A stretch of 64,000 bases of DNA, taken from positions 806,001-870,000 of the forward strand of contig WACJ01000513.1 of the NCBI GenBank assembly GCA_008973525.1. Reading direction: 5' to 3'. Source of the DNA: Stenopsyche tienmushanensis. Its lineage: Eukaryota > Arthropoda > Insecta > Trichoptera > Stenopsychidae. The number at the start of each line of letters is the position of its first letter. The first letter of the stretch is position 1. Under the pieces are notes generated by a model, which made no database searches, was not told where the DNA came from, and saw nothing but the letters and a program-made list of their open reading frames with translations. A program made the position numbers and the translations under genes. Shown piece after piece: positions 33,785-44,254 of the stretch.

Positions 33785-34085
33785 TAATTTTAAGCTATGT
33801 CTGTGTAATATATTAAAAAAATAAGCGCGCTACTAGTCTAGTGGTTGCTTTATGCTAAACATACCGAAATACGCAGAAAGGCCGGTGCGACGCATGCGTA
33901 TAGCGTCTTTATGATTTAAGCGATAGACACGGACATACTACGAACAATTCTCTTCCTCTTTCCCACCGATTGTTGTTTGGTGTTTCACTTTTCGTGAAGT
34001 TCAAGCTAATTTGCCCTATCGCGCCTATACAAATTTTACTTTGAAAATTATCTGAATCTTCGTTGTATAAAATTTAATATTATCT
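33785..34085 (+). repeat. Family B copy (33.8 kb), nearly complete
   Basis: Family order runs TGTGTAATATATTAAAA, GCGCGCTACTAGTCTAGTGG (A-box-like), TTGCTTTATGCTAA, CGCATGCG, GATAGACACGGACATACTAC, GAACAATTCTCTTCCTCTTT, GTTTCACTTTTCGTGA, then CTATCGCGCCTATAC and a TCTGAATCTTCG block. Confidence 0.8.
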
Positions 34086-34188
34086 AACAGTCGCTATAAT
34101 ATCATTTTAAAACAATACAATTCGTATTATCTTAGAAATAGAACACTACCATATGAAATATCATTGCCCCTAGATAAATATCATATAG

Positions 34189-34735
34189 AGATCGCCTACG
34201 ACAGCCTGTCGTATAGATGGCGTTTGTTGTTTAAAACAAATTACTATGATAGCAAGTTGTTACCTTATAAAGCTTAAGTTATAAGTTTGAAGACGCTACC
34301 TTGTTTAGTATTTGTTTGGCAGCCATTGATAGCTAGCATTCTCAGTGAATTTGTAAACATACAATATTTTAGCTTGAAAGATGAGGTCCAACCAATATCA
34401 AAGCCAAGCTCGATTTTACTCTGGAGGAGTATGCTCCTTCGTTAACAATAGTAAAATATTGAGCGGTAGAGTTTAAACGAGGCCATACCAACCGCCAAGA
34501 TGAACATTGCAATGGTCGGCCAAATGAGGTTACCACGTCGGAAATGTCGAAGAAAATCCATAAAATGTTATTGGACGACCGTCGACTGAAAGTGCACTAC
34601 CTAGCAAATAGGCATTTTAAAAAGCGCTGTACATCGCATATTGACTGAATATTTGAACATGAGAAAGCCGTGCGCAAGATGGGTGGCGCGTTTGCTCACA
34701 ATGGAACAAAAAAGTTATACAGCCAAGTTTTTATT
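34189..34735 (+). pseudogene. Mariner (M1) 5' half
   Basis: The degenerate left end is followed by ordered transposase pieces: IKAKLDSTLEEYAPSLTIVK, EFKRGHTNRQDEHCNGRPNE, EMSKKIHKMLLDDRRLK, then EYLNMRKPCARWVARLLTME to about 34720. These are the N-terminal DNA-binding domain and linker of the same transposase as at 3391 and 53307. It stops before the catalytic core; family B right-half sequence follows directly. Confidence 0.75.
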
Positions 34736-34747
34736 CTCCTTCTTTTC

Positions 34748-34825
34748 AACCATCGCTTGGAGTTTAACTTTTTGCGACGTTCAATTTGTCAATGTTTCAT
34801 TTGAAAAACCTCATCGATCTTATTC
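34748..34825 (+). repeat. Family B, right-half fragment (34.75 kb)
   Basis: CGCTTGGAGTTTAACTTTTT, GCGACGTTCAA and GTTTCATTTGAAAAACCTCA match the right half of family B. Confidence 0.55.
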
Positions 34826-34829
34826 AAAA

Positions 34830-35815
34830 TGAATTATTAATTAATTTAAATAGAATTTCTCATTATTTTAATTCACAATTTGCATATTACAAACTTTCCT
34901 AGTTGCATTAAGAATGGATTCCGCTTTTCTTATTTCCCCGTTCTTTGTAATTTAAAGTGTTTAAGGATTGCATTTGCGTCACAAGATTAAATTTGTTTGA
35001 ATAGAATGGATTTAAATAATGGAGTATTTGTATACATTCATATTGAAATAGGATTTAGCTCTATTTTGTATTCGAAAGAAGTGTTACGGCGAAGAAACGT
35101 TCAACTTTAATGAACTGTTCTATGTAAATGTAAATTAAAAGATTAATTTTGTTGAAAAGACAGCTATCTTTTTTTATTCTCTCAAACATAATATTTCGAA
35201 ATCGAACAAGTGTAGGAAAGCAATATAGAAAAGCATTTGATATTTGCAATATCATCTTTGCAATATTTTTCAATATAAATCTGGATTGATCTATTAATAC
35301 AAGTAAGAATATTACTCTGCTTTAAGTTCAAATTTCAATGCGTATTTTGGGCGCTTAAAATTGTTTTGGGCTCGTCAAATATATTTCTTGTAATGGCATT
35401 TAGATTGACAATTATAATATTTTCCACGGCGAAGAATGAAGCCATTTTCTAAACTCAGACAATATCTTGTCAAGAAAGCAATTAAAATACGGAAGCAATT
35501 TCAATAAGTAGTATCCGGAGTGAAATCGATGATCATTTATACCGAAATTTATAATATGTTGACGAACTTATTTCTAAGAGAGCTCTTATAAATGTTGAGA
35601 GTTCGGGGGAAGTTTTCTTTGTCTTTTCTTTGTTAATACTCGCCACAAAGTTTCACAAAGCGCAGCCTCTTCGGATAATAATTTTACTTAGTTTTCCATG
35701 GATCAATTTTCATTATACAAAGTGGATTGAAAACCATTGTAAAAATATTATCAGCACATCCTTGATTACAGTCGGATAAAAGACACGATCGATGGGATTC
35801 TAGTCTTGAAGTACA
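34830..35815. other. No gene recognised
   Basis: AT-rich unique sequence. Confidence 0.4.
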
Positions 35816-35819
35816 AATT

Positions 35820-35940
35820 TTGAGTGTTTTTTCAAGTTCGATAAAAAGGAAAAAAAAAATATTATTAACATACTTTTTTTTGGCAGATATTAATTGATAT
35901 TTTCAGAATATACAAAAATTAAAATGGAAAAAAAAGTGGT
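35820..35940 (+). repeat. Dispersed family H, copy 1
   Basis: It resembles 43870-43985: TTTTCAAGTTCGATA, an A-rich run, CAGATATTAATTGATATTTT and CAGAATATACAAAAA. In both copies a TATATATA tract follows shortly after. Confidence 0.5.
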
Positions 35941-35997
35941 AAAGTGTAAGTGGTAAAAAATGGCGTGTACTGAGTTGAAACGATTTCAACCCTTGAC

Positions 35998-36310
35998 ATC
36001 TATATATATGAAAATCAATGTGTGTCCGATCCAAATTTGCTATGGTAAACAAAGCCTTTTGTCAACTATACCGAGAGGCGACGATGCTATCAATCAAATG
36101 TCTGTCCGAAGTCCGATGTCTGTCCGAGCCGCTTTGCTAAGGTAAATAAAGCCTTTTGTCAACTTTGCCGAGAGGCGATAATGGCATGCCCGGTTTTGTT
36201 AAGGTAAAAGAAGTCATGTCATGCGTAGTGGGGGGCCATGGGGCGGGGCTTAGCCGCATGGCGTCGCTTTTCGAGGCAAGGGAGAGTGTACGCATACGCA
36301 AATGAATCCT
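35998..36310 (+). mobile_element. Helitron-like region with internal direct repeats (tentative)
   Basis: It opens with TCTATATATATGAAAATCAA and GTGTGTCCG, a Helitron-like start. A module TTTGCTA.GGTAAA.AAAGCC begins at 36036, recurs at 36133 (97 bases later) with CTTTTGTCAACT and CCGAGAGGCGA conserved, and partly again at 36195. A GC-rich block follows (GGGGCGGGGCTTAGCCGCAT). No coding sequence and no certain 3' end. Confidence 0.4.
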
Positions 36311-36686
36311 AACCTCTCAGTATTTCTTTTCAAATTATTACTTTATATATAAAATCATTCTAATAAACTGAATTAATATACATACACTTTATTTCTTTAA
36401 GTATGGCATTGCAATGCATGTCGGGTATTCGTTAGTTTAAATTGAACTTAAAGAACATGTTCTTAATTAATAAAGATGTCGCTATAGTTTAATAACAAAA
36501 AAAATAATTTATTTTTACAAAATGGTGACTGTTTAAAAAAACAGTTTTTGGCCTTATTTTCACAGTTTTTTTAAAATAGTTAATAAACAAAATTTGATAT
36601 AAATCGGGTAAAAACAATAGAGGGTTTTATAGAAAAGATTTGTACCAAGTTGCAGTAAATCAGTTAACTTGAGGTATCGTGTTAAC

Positions 36687-37195
36687 CATGTTTAACCCCT
36701 AAAGGAGTACTATCCCAGGGCATGGGACCACTCATTCGAAAGAACACTCTCGTGCATTGAACTCGGAGGCAGACAAAGACAGAGAGACAACGTAGTGCAG
36801 TTTGGGAGACAGAGACGGAGCGCTTCCCCGCATACATAGCACGATTGTATAGATCGCTAGCCCAAATGTATCGACTAATAATGATTTCGATTTAAAGTGT
36901 GCTATTTGCGTAGGCAAAGAAATGACCGAATATTGTATGCTATCAACAGTGTTCATTTATTTAATTGTTTCTTGTTCGTCCCTGCTTTTTTTGATCATTT
37001 CTAAAGTAGGAGCAAATGAATCGATTTTTTGTGTATTGTTTATGTAAAGAAATTACGTGGTCTTGTATGCTATCAACAGTGCTTATTTACAATTGAGTCT
37101 GCCTCGAATTTAAGATTGTCTTAAACTGACCGAAAATAATCAAGTAATTAGCGTCACTAAAATAGCTATAACATCGTCTTAAAGAGTCTAAACTT
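36687..37195 (-). repeat. Dispersed family A, copy 3 (longest)
   Basis: On the minus strand it is collinear with copy 2 from about 16460 to 16800 and from 19741 to 19890. It shares the GGGATAGTACTCCTTTAGGG and GGTTAAA end with copy 1. It is uninterrupted at the ATCATTATTAG site where copy 2 carries the LINE, so it acts as an empty-site reference. A GTAAATAA.CACTGTTGATAGC module is present twice. Confidence 0.8.
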
Positions 37196-37199
37196 TGAA

Positions 37200-37890
37200 A
37201 ATATGCAAAATATGAGGCTAATCTTGGACAGTTCGTGTAAGAACTGATGGGACCGCAATAAGTCTGAAATAGATCGCCTTTTTTCTGAAGGATAATGCAG
37301 TATTAATGCGGAAAGATAATTAAAATTAGAGCCTTAGTCTAAAGTCGGAGCAGTCGCATCAGAGCAAACATTTTCTAATTAGCGACTAAAGCTTTTACTT
37401 CATCCCAATAAAGTTTTCTGCTTCGTTTTTGACGTTTCAATTAAAAATTATGCTTCAGCTCCATAGTCCGTTACGTTTCGCCAACATAGTGCACGTAAAA
37501 ACTTTTCTTACTTTATTAGAGGTTAAACGAGTTCAAAAAGAGCTCTTATAATACAAATGCTGAGCATTTTTTTTTGTGGCAATAAGAACGCTCGATTTTT
37601 AAATGTGAATAAAACAACTCACATTTGAGATATTCGTTGGAATTTTTAGAATTAGAAAATCTCGTTTAATTTATTGAAAAGGCGCCTTTTCAATTGACGA
37701 ATTCAAATGAAAAAAATAGGCCTTTCTTCGCCCTGATGCCGCCTAATAGGAAACCGTGTTTATTGAGGACCGATTGGGTCTGGAGGCCCCAAACTAAATT
37801 TTCGCCAAGGGCCTCTCAAGTGATTCTATGAAGAGTTGATATTTTTGCGGCCCATCTTAACTAAAGCTTTTTCTATTTTGTCCCATGTTA
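37200..37890. other. No gene recognised
   Basis: AT-rich; near 37845-37870 a short stretch (minus strand AAGATGGGCCGCAAAAAT) matches 22149-22166, extending the family E relationship. Confidence 0.4.
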
Positions 37891-37894
37891 GCCC

Positions 37895-38135
37895 TTTGAG
37901 TTTGATCCCACATCTGTAGCTGCTTATAATAAATATTAAATACAAATAAACATACAATGCTTTGAAAGTTGCAATACTTTAATTAATTTTCCGCCTTACG
38001 ACTTAAACCGCGTCTATCGAATCCCTAGCCATATTGTATCGAAAGTAGACGATGTTTATTTGACAATAGTTGACTTAAATTGCTTGTAGACAAAAAAGCA
38101 GCTATGTAGATTTTAATTTAATGCCAATATGTACA
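37895..38135 (-). repeat. Dispersed family E, copy 2
   Basis: Inverted relative to 21940-22150, sharing the ends GGGATCAAAC and TTAAATTAAAATCTACATAG in the same order. Confidence 0.7.
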
Positions 38136-38139
38136 ATTA

Positions 38140-38955
38140 TTCAGGTTTCAAAAATTGTTGTTAATGTCCACAACGTTGAAAGCTTGGTAAACCGTGTGTC
38201 GCATATCCGCGTTTTATGTTGTAATTGACTATCATTTTCATTATTATTCAAATAAAGTTGATCATCGTTCAAATAACGACCAACGTGAGTCTTTGCATTC
38301 TAATGACTACTCATCGTTCCAAATTATTATTGGATATTAGGCCAACCGCAATGATTGATTTGCGAATACCTATTTGTTAATTTTAAAGTTTATATTGAAT
38401 AAGATTGACTTAATATCATAGAATAAATTTTATGACGTTGAAACTGTTGAGCGCAGGCTTAAACCTTACTTCGAAGGCGATCAATAGCAGTTTTGGAGTT
38501 ATGATTTCATCAAGTTGATCAAGAGTTGAGGGCAAGCTGTCGCTTGTCCTTAAATTTAGCTCCAGCAAAACACGTTCCGTGGGTTTTACCTCGTAAAATA
38601 TAATACACTATATCTTAAATAATATTACATGCATAAACCATAAAGGTTTGGTTGTGACGATGAAGGAATAACACGAGCCCTCCGATGAAGGCCTCAAATC
38701 TTCTCTCTAGATTTCCAACCTTCCCTAATATAATACAATAGTTTGAATTAAATTATGTAAAAGGGTGGCTTATGCATTCATATTTCATCAAAATTTTCAA
38801 TTAAAATGCTCGAATTTGCAGTCTAAGGTCGTGCAATATCAGTGATTGTTCGAATTCCGTTTGAGTTACTAATTAAAATTATCAAATGGACACAAAATTA
38901 GTTACTTTATAATCTCGAAAAGTTGTTAATGGAAATTGTTTAAAATAATATTTAA
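38140..38955. other. No gene recognised
   Basis: AT-rich unique sequence. Confidence 0.4.
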
Positions 38956-38957
38956 AA

Positions 38958-39045
38958 AAGTATCCGACCTAACCTACAGATGGCGGTCACTGTTTTAAAA
39001 AATACTATGATAGAAATTATTTAGACGCTATGATGCTTCCACAAT
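38958..39045 (+). repeat. Mariner (M1) left end
   Basis: AGTATCCGACCTAACCTACA, then GATGGCGGTCACTGTTTTAA and ACTATGATAG, parallels the left ends at 3391 and 34210. No transposase follows. Confidence 0.6.
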
Positions 39046-39087
39046 CGTACAGATTATAGAAAATGTCGTAAAAAAACCTAAAAGAGG

Positions 39088-39178
39088 ACGGAGTGGCCAC
39101 AAGGTTTGTATGTCCAATCGGTCCGCTTTTCGGACCGCTGCTGACGGATGCCATACCTGAACATGTCTACAAAACGAT
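39088..39178 (+). repeat. Dispersed family I, copy 1
   Basis: It matches 42499-42608. Both carry GGAGTGGC.ACAAGG followed by a hairpin CGGTCCG...CGGACC and ...CCGAACATGTC..C (or CTGAACATGTCTAC). Confidence 0.55.
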
Positions 39179-39419
39179 TAAGAACTCTCATTATAAAACG
39201 AAGTTGTCTGAAGAAGACTGATCCGGTGGATTGTTTAAATTGTTTAAATTTTCCAATCGGTCGAAAATATTGTTCTCTTTATTTTATTGCGGGCTTATGT
39301 CGGCTGGGTTGGCTCAATGTTTAAGCGATAACGAAGAGAAGAGGGATTAGATAACTTAGTGTTTATTATAAAAATGGACAGAGCCAATCAATGTTGGTTC
39401 ATGTAAAGTAAATGATCGA

Positions 39420-39545
39420 GTAAAAAAAAATCGATCAATTGCTGCTTGGAGTTTCACTTTGCGTGACTTTCAAGCCAATTTGCTTTACCGCGTCTATGCA
39501 AGTTTCACTTGAAAAATCATCTGATTCTTCGTCTAAAATTTAATA
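39420..39545 (+). repeat. Family B, right half (39.4 kb)
   Basis: CGATCAATTGCTGCTTGGAG, TTTCACTTTGCGTGACTTTC, AAGCCAATTTGC, CCGCGTCTATGCAAGTTTCA and TCTGATTCTTCG follow family order. Confidence 0.7.
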
Positions 39546-39549
39546 ACAA

Positions 39550-40290
39550 TCATACACCTACATAGCAGTATATTGAGCAACTCCCAGACTAAATGTTACA
39601 TGACACATATTTTTTGTATCATTTCACGCCAGAAAATCCTGCTGCGCCATAAAGGAATCTGAAAGTGAACATAATAAAAAGAGGATGTTGCTAAACACCT
39701 CGAATCTCTTGTAAGGGGGATTTCAACGGTGCTACTATGAGCTTACAACTTAAGGAGAAACTACAATGGTACGAAATCCATTCTTCCTTTTCATGGACAT
39801 ATTCAGCATTCCAGTTGATGTACAATATAAATTCTTATACGCGCAGTACAGTTCCTTGATGTATATATTTTTCAAATACAAAATATGATTAAACATAGCA
39901 GAGATACGCCATGTATACGTTTAATATAAAGTATCATCCAAATGTGATGTATAGATGATTTCTCGAGTCGTGTGATTTGTCTTGCTCTTGTGCGAAATTG
40001 TCGCGCGGTACCGATAACTTTAGGCAAATTTAGCATCAAGACCTTTTGAATAATCCACATATCTTAAGTGTATATACGTGAAATTTTCAGGTTATATTTT
40101 ACATAGTCAAAGGTATGGACAACCATAAAACATCTGCTCTGTGAGCCGATCCTTTCCCATTAATATCCATTTTCAAAGATGATGGTTGTCGAATTAAAGT
40201 GTGAACCGGTCTGTGAGCATACTTTTTCTTTACAATACATTCGATATCGAATCAAGAATAAAAATAACATTGGTTCAAATAATACGACGT
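39550..40290. other. No gene recognised
   Basis: AT-rich sequence; a mariner-end-like CACTCAATAAGT lies at about 40309. Confidence 0.4.
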
Positions 40291-40785
40291 AGTGACACAT
40301 CACTCAATAAGTTTGTAGGCTAAAACTCGTCTTAACTTTTCTATCAATAAGATGGTCGGGTCGGACCTTTTTGCCTTTGTGACGAGTTTTTTTTAATGGT
40401 AGCTATGTAAAGATCTTAACAAATCTCCCTGACTTTATCAATTGAAGAGTTTTACAAAATTTAGAATTAAAAAAAAGTTTGGGATTTCTATTTTTACGCT
40501 TAGAGTCAATAAAAGTGATCTGGTCAGACCCAGATTATTTTCGTAGAATTTGTATGAGAAATCGCGTTTTTTTTTCATGTTCCGTAAAGAAATTTTGATT
40601 CTTTCACTTAGAAAAATATTTTATGATATTTCTCATGTTGACCTGCATTTTTAACTGTGTAGTAAAAAATCATTTCGCATCGTATTTTTGAAAAAAACCT
40701 ATATTTAGTATGATATTTTTCTTTTACCTGTGCTGCAGGAAATGTTTTTTCACCATTTGTCTGTGAAAACCAGATGGTGGGTCTG

Positions 40786-41290
40786 TGTTTCAGGAAATGG
40801 ATATCCTTGTAAAGGTGTCCCGCAAACTGGAAAAGAAGAAGGAGGCCAGAGAGTAGTCAACTTAGGGTAAATATGTGCTAATGGAATTAACTGGCAAATA
40901 TAAAGGAAGTGATAGGACAGTCATTGCTGATAACTATTTCACAACTTTACATGGCGTGGAAAAACTTCAGCGGGCAGGGCTTGCTCTTGTTGAATTGTTG
41001 CCAAAACTTCGTCGTCCACAATATTCATCCGTATTCGGGTTTACAAACAATGTTGCAGCTGTATAATACGTTCCGAAAAAATCAAAAGCTTTTATCCTAT
41101 TGTCAATTGTCTATTATGATCCCGATGTTTTTGAAGAAGTCCAAAAGCCACAAGTAATGTTATTTTACAACAAGTACTAGGTAGTACTAAGTACCATGTC
41201 AGAAATGGTTGGTAATAGTCCCATAAAAGGACTTGCTAAAAACCACATCAAAAAGGTGGTGTTGACGTTATGAAGCAAATCCTTGTATAT
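40786..41290 (+). pseudogene. piggyBac-like transposase, frameshifted
   Basis: Consecutive frames carry a piggyBac (DDE_Tnp_1_7) transposase: GYPCKGVPQTG and EGGQRVV (40798-40860), ELTGKYKGSDRTVIADNYFT (40884-40943, the ADNYFT Asp being a catalytic position), QYSSVFGFTNNVAAV, then after a shift YVPKKSKAFILLSIVYYDPD and QKPQVMLFYNKY. Finally HQKGGVDVM comes near 41250, matching the GGVDVMDxM block with the third catalytic Asp. At least three frame breaks and a stop make it non-functional. The 5' half and terminal repeats are not recognised, although GTCGGACC/GGTCAGACC motifs at 40360 and 40525 might be subterminal. Confidence 0.85.
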
Positions 41291-41299
41291 ATACAAATA

Positions 41300-41750
41300 G
41301 CAGACTAATGCCCGGTGTACACGAGGCTGGTTTTCAAGCTAGTAGAGAAAGCAAATGCTGGTAAGCTGGGAGGGTCGTACCTCTAGTTTCATTTTTAAGC
41401 AAAAAAAAATAGCTTTAAATGAAGTTTTCTTCTGTTTATGCAAAGCTAGAGTAGAAAATATATAAGGGTCAATAATTTTAGAGAGGGAAAAATATATTTT
41501 CGATACTTAATCGAGAATCTGTTTCTACTATGTTTATCAAATACGCCTTCATCAAAATTTAAGGGTTTTCCAGTTCTAGGGTCGTCTTTCATTGATCGGT
41601 TACCCGATTTAAATTTTGAAAACCAATATCGACATTTAATGGCAACGCTTCACCGTAAATTTCATTTATGGTTTTTGATGGAACTAATGAGCAAAATTTA
41701 AGTAAAAAAATATCCTTTCAATAAAGCATTGTTATGATTATGCTAAAAAA
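41300..41750. other. No gene recognised
   Basis: AT-rich sequence between the piggyBac relic and family F. Confidence 0.4.
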
Positions 41751-41751
41751 T

Positions 41752-42015
41752 ATGTTATCATATCAAAAGTATCAAATGTAAAGTCGTATGAAGGTTGTAT
41801 AGTATAATATGAAGAGTTCTATTTATATTACGGAATAATATTATTTTTCAGAGGAGGAATCACGTCCTTGCGACACGTAATATAAATTTATTAAAAATCC
41901 TATCCATATTTTGTATTATGGCGAGGTATTTTCTTTGTATAGTGAGGGCATTTCTATAGACTACGGCAAAATATATATATATATATTGCAAGAATGTTTA
42001 TATTGGATATAGATT
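41752..42015 (+). repeat. Dispersed family F, copy 2
   Basis: It matches 22815-23095. The 12-bp inverted repeat ATTTATATTACG (41821-41832) and CGTAATATAAAT (41876-41887) is perfectly conserved. An (AT)n run at 41974-41988 interrupts the end. Confidence 0.75.
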
Positions 42016-42204
42016 TAAAAATAAGCAATTTTGCAATCTCTATTTTATGCAGTTTATTCTGTTCAAAGCCGAATTAAATCTAATGAAGGTTGATGAATTG
42101 TCGATGAAAGTCACAAATTATGTTAAAGGCAGTCAAAAATGTCAATAAAAATCAAGACAAACATAAAAAAGCATCAATGAAAGTCGCGTATTCATAGAGT
42201 TTTC

Positions 42205-42275
42205 AATTAAGTTTTGGGATCCGACCGATCATCTTGGCCGCGGAAAGACTCTGTCTTAGATCAAGAAGGCATATC
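42205..42275 (-). repeat. Dispersed family G, inverted fragment
   Basis: On the minus strand it reads CTTTCCGCGGCCAAGATGAT and CGGTCGGATCCCAAAAC, matching 13830-13865 and 27282-27320. Confidence 0.6.
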
Positions 42276-42331
42276 TTATTCACCCACGTTTCTCTCTTTT
42301 ATATATATATTATAAATTTACTGTTATATAC

Positions 42332-42362
42332 AGGATCTTTCAATAGAAACGTTCGATTTTTT
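42332..42362 (+). repeat. Left TIR of the Tc1-like family
   Basis: AGGATCTTTCAATAGAAACG and TTCGATTTTT is the inverse of the right ends at 6.3, 12.8, 50.0 and 60.9 kb. Confidence 0.55.
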
Positions 42363-42498
42363 TGAGTTATAGTCGACATATTTCCAAAGAAATATCATTC
42401 AAATCGATTGTGAATTGTTCACTTGGGGGAGGGGAGGATCCTCTATGACCCGACTTATTTTTCAAAATTCTTACAGAAAGCTCTGAATGTCTTGAAAT

Positions 42499-42608
42499 TG
42501 GAAGGAGTGGCTACAAGGCTTCCGTGTCCAACCGGTCCGAATTTCGGACCATTGACATATCAAAAGAGCGTTTCGTAATTGGACGCCATGTCCGAACATG
42601 TCCACAGC
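42499..42608 (+). repeat. Dispersed family I, copy 2
   Basis: It matches 39088-39178, including the conserved hairpin CGGTCCGAATTTCGGACC. A plus-strand frame of 111 codons (42524-42859) begins in it, but no domain is recognised. Confidence 0.5.
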
Positions 42609-42609
42609 G

Positions 42610-43865
42610 CATGATCTCCGTCCATGAGAATATGATTGATGAATTCAAAGTCATAATAATAAAAGCCATTCAGAAAATTCAAAAAATTGTTAACAGATTG
42701 AACAAAATGTTTCACTTGGAAAATGTTATGCATATACCACTAATTCCATTCACGACTCGTAAACTATCAACTACTATCTTTGAGGGCTGCATAACCTTGA
42801 TTATATTGTACGGAAGAAGTGAAAATAGAAGGCACAGTGGACGACCAAGCCCAAAATAAATTTAATCCAATTTCAACAACAGCAGATGCCTTGGAGTATA
42901 TGGATGTTCTGAAAGCACAAGTATCTATGGCGTAACCGAATATATTTTTGGCGAAATTCTATCAAAGCTTTGAATATGCACACGCCATCCGCGGCTGATG
43001 ATAAAATGGAAGGACGATGCCGTCTGAAAGATATTGTTGAAATATTATGGATCGGGGGAGGGCATTGTCGTAATATCCTGCGCTTTCTAATGAGGTCGGA
43101 TGTAGGTGGCCTCTTCTCCAAATCTACACCCTCATCCTTCGTCCTGTAGTATCTCCACGTAGACAGAAAAGACTGTCAAACGTGTGCCGACTGGGAAGCA
43201 CTTGTCGAAAGAAGGAGAGTGAGATGCGGAAAAGCGATTGTGGAATTAAAGAAACTGCCACAATGGATTCCGAATGAACTGAACATCGAATCTCCGTAGG
43301 ATATATTTATAAGGCGTTTATTAAGCCTTCGTTTTGCATTTCGCTCATTCAGGTCTTATTTATATCATAATTGATTTCCAATAACACTTTCAATGAGTTC
43401 TTCCCAAAGCCTGATATTTTCGGCGTATTTCATCCAAAGGTAAAATATTAATATTACTAGGCGTATACTTGTTGCACGAGGAGACAACCTGTTGCGCTGA
43501 ACAAATCTGCATATACATTTCATATTATTTTATTTTAACTTAAGGGTGTTTTTAAGTTAAATTGATAATAAATGATACAGCTAGAAGTTAACCCTTCGAT
43601 GAATGTGCACACACTCTCATCTTTTTCTTATACAAAAATATATAAAGAGTCCCAAATGTATAAAACGCACAAAGAAACACATACAAAGCTGTATTTTGTC
43701 TTTTATAAAACATTTGCGTTTATAACAATAGTGCCAAAAATACGTGCAAAAGTTATAAGAAATAAATTTGAAATGTTTTTTTTGCGCAATAAAAGGCAAT
43801 GGATGAATAGACAACGTGCACAAATTTAGACTCTAAGTGGGTTGTATTCAAGTAATGTGATGTGG
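42610..43865. other. No gene recognised
   Basis: A mixed-composition stretch to 43300 has open segments on both strands without identifiable domains. The ATG-started 85-codon frame at 43572-43829 is lysine-rich and unremarkable. Confidence 0.35.
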
Positions 43866-43869
43866 GTTT

Positions 43870-43985
43870 TGTGAGATTTAAGAGGATTTTTAAGATTTCG
43901 ATACAAAAGAAATAAAAAAATATTTTTACTCTCATTTTTTTACCAGATGTTTGTTAACATTTTCAGAATATACAAAAAAAGAAAA
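43870..43985 (+). repeat. Dispersed family H, copy 2
   Basis: See 35820-35940; it ends TTTTCAGAATATACAAAAA. Confidence 0.5.
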
Positions 43986-44017
43986 TATGAATAAATTAAA
44001 TAAGTTTTAGGCTGGTA

Positions 44018-44042
44018 TATATATATATATATATATATATAT
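44018..44042. repeat. (TA)n microsatellite
   Basis: A pure TA run of about 12 units adjoining the minus-strand family B copy. Confidence 0.9.
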
Positions 44043-44044
44043 TT

Positions 44045-44250
44045 AAATGAAACTTGAATAGGCGTCACGAAAAATGAAACGTCAAACGGCAGCCGGACGG
44101 AAAGAGAAGGGAAATTGTAGTCCTCCGCCGCATATAAATACGTACATAGACAAGCTACGCGCATGCGCCGCATCTGCTGTGTGTGTACGCATTTATAAAG
44201 CGACCCACTTTTTATATATTACACAAACACAGCCCTAATTCAACGGAAAC
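44045..44250 (-). repeat. Family B copy (44.1 kb), minus strand
   Basis: Read on the minus strand: GGCTGTGTTTGTGTAATATA, TAAAAAGTGGGTCGCTTTAT, GCGCATGCGCG, TTCCCTTCTCTTTCC and GTTTCATTTTTCGTGACG. The A-box region is lost. Confidence 0.7.
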
Positions 44251-44254
44251 GATA

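Noticed and set aside
42524..43310. A transposase gene starting in family I
   Set aside because: The 111-codon frame and later fragments show no recognisable catalytic or DNA-binding motif; kept only as a repeat.
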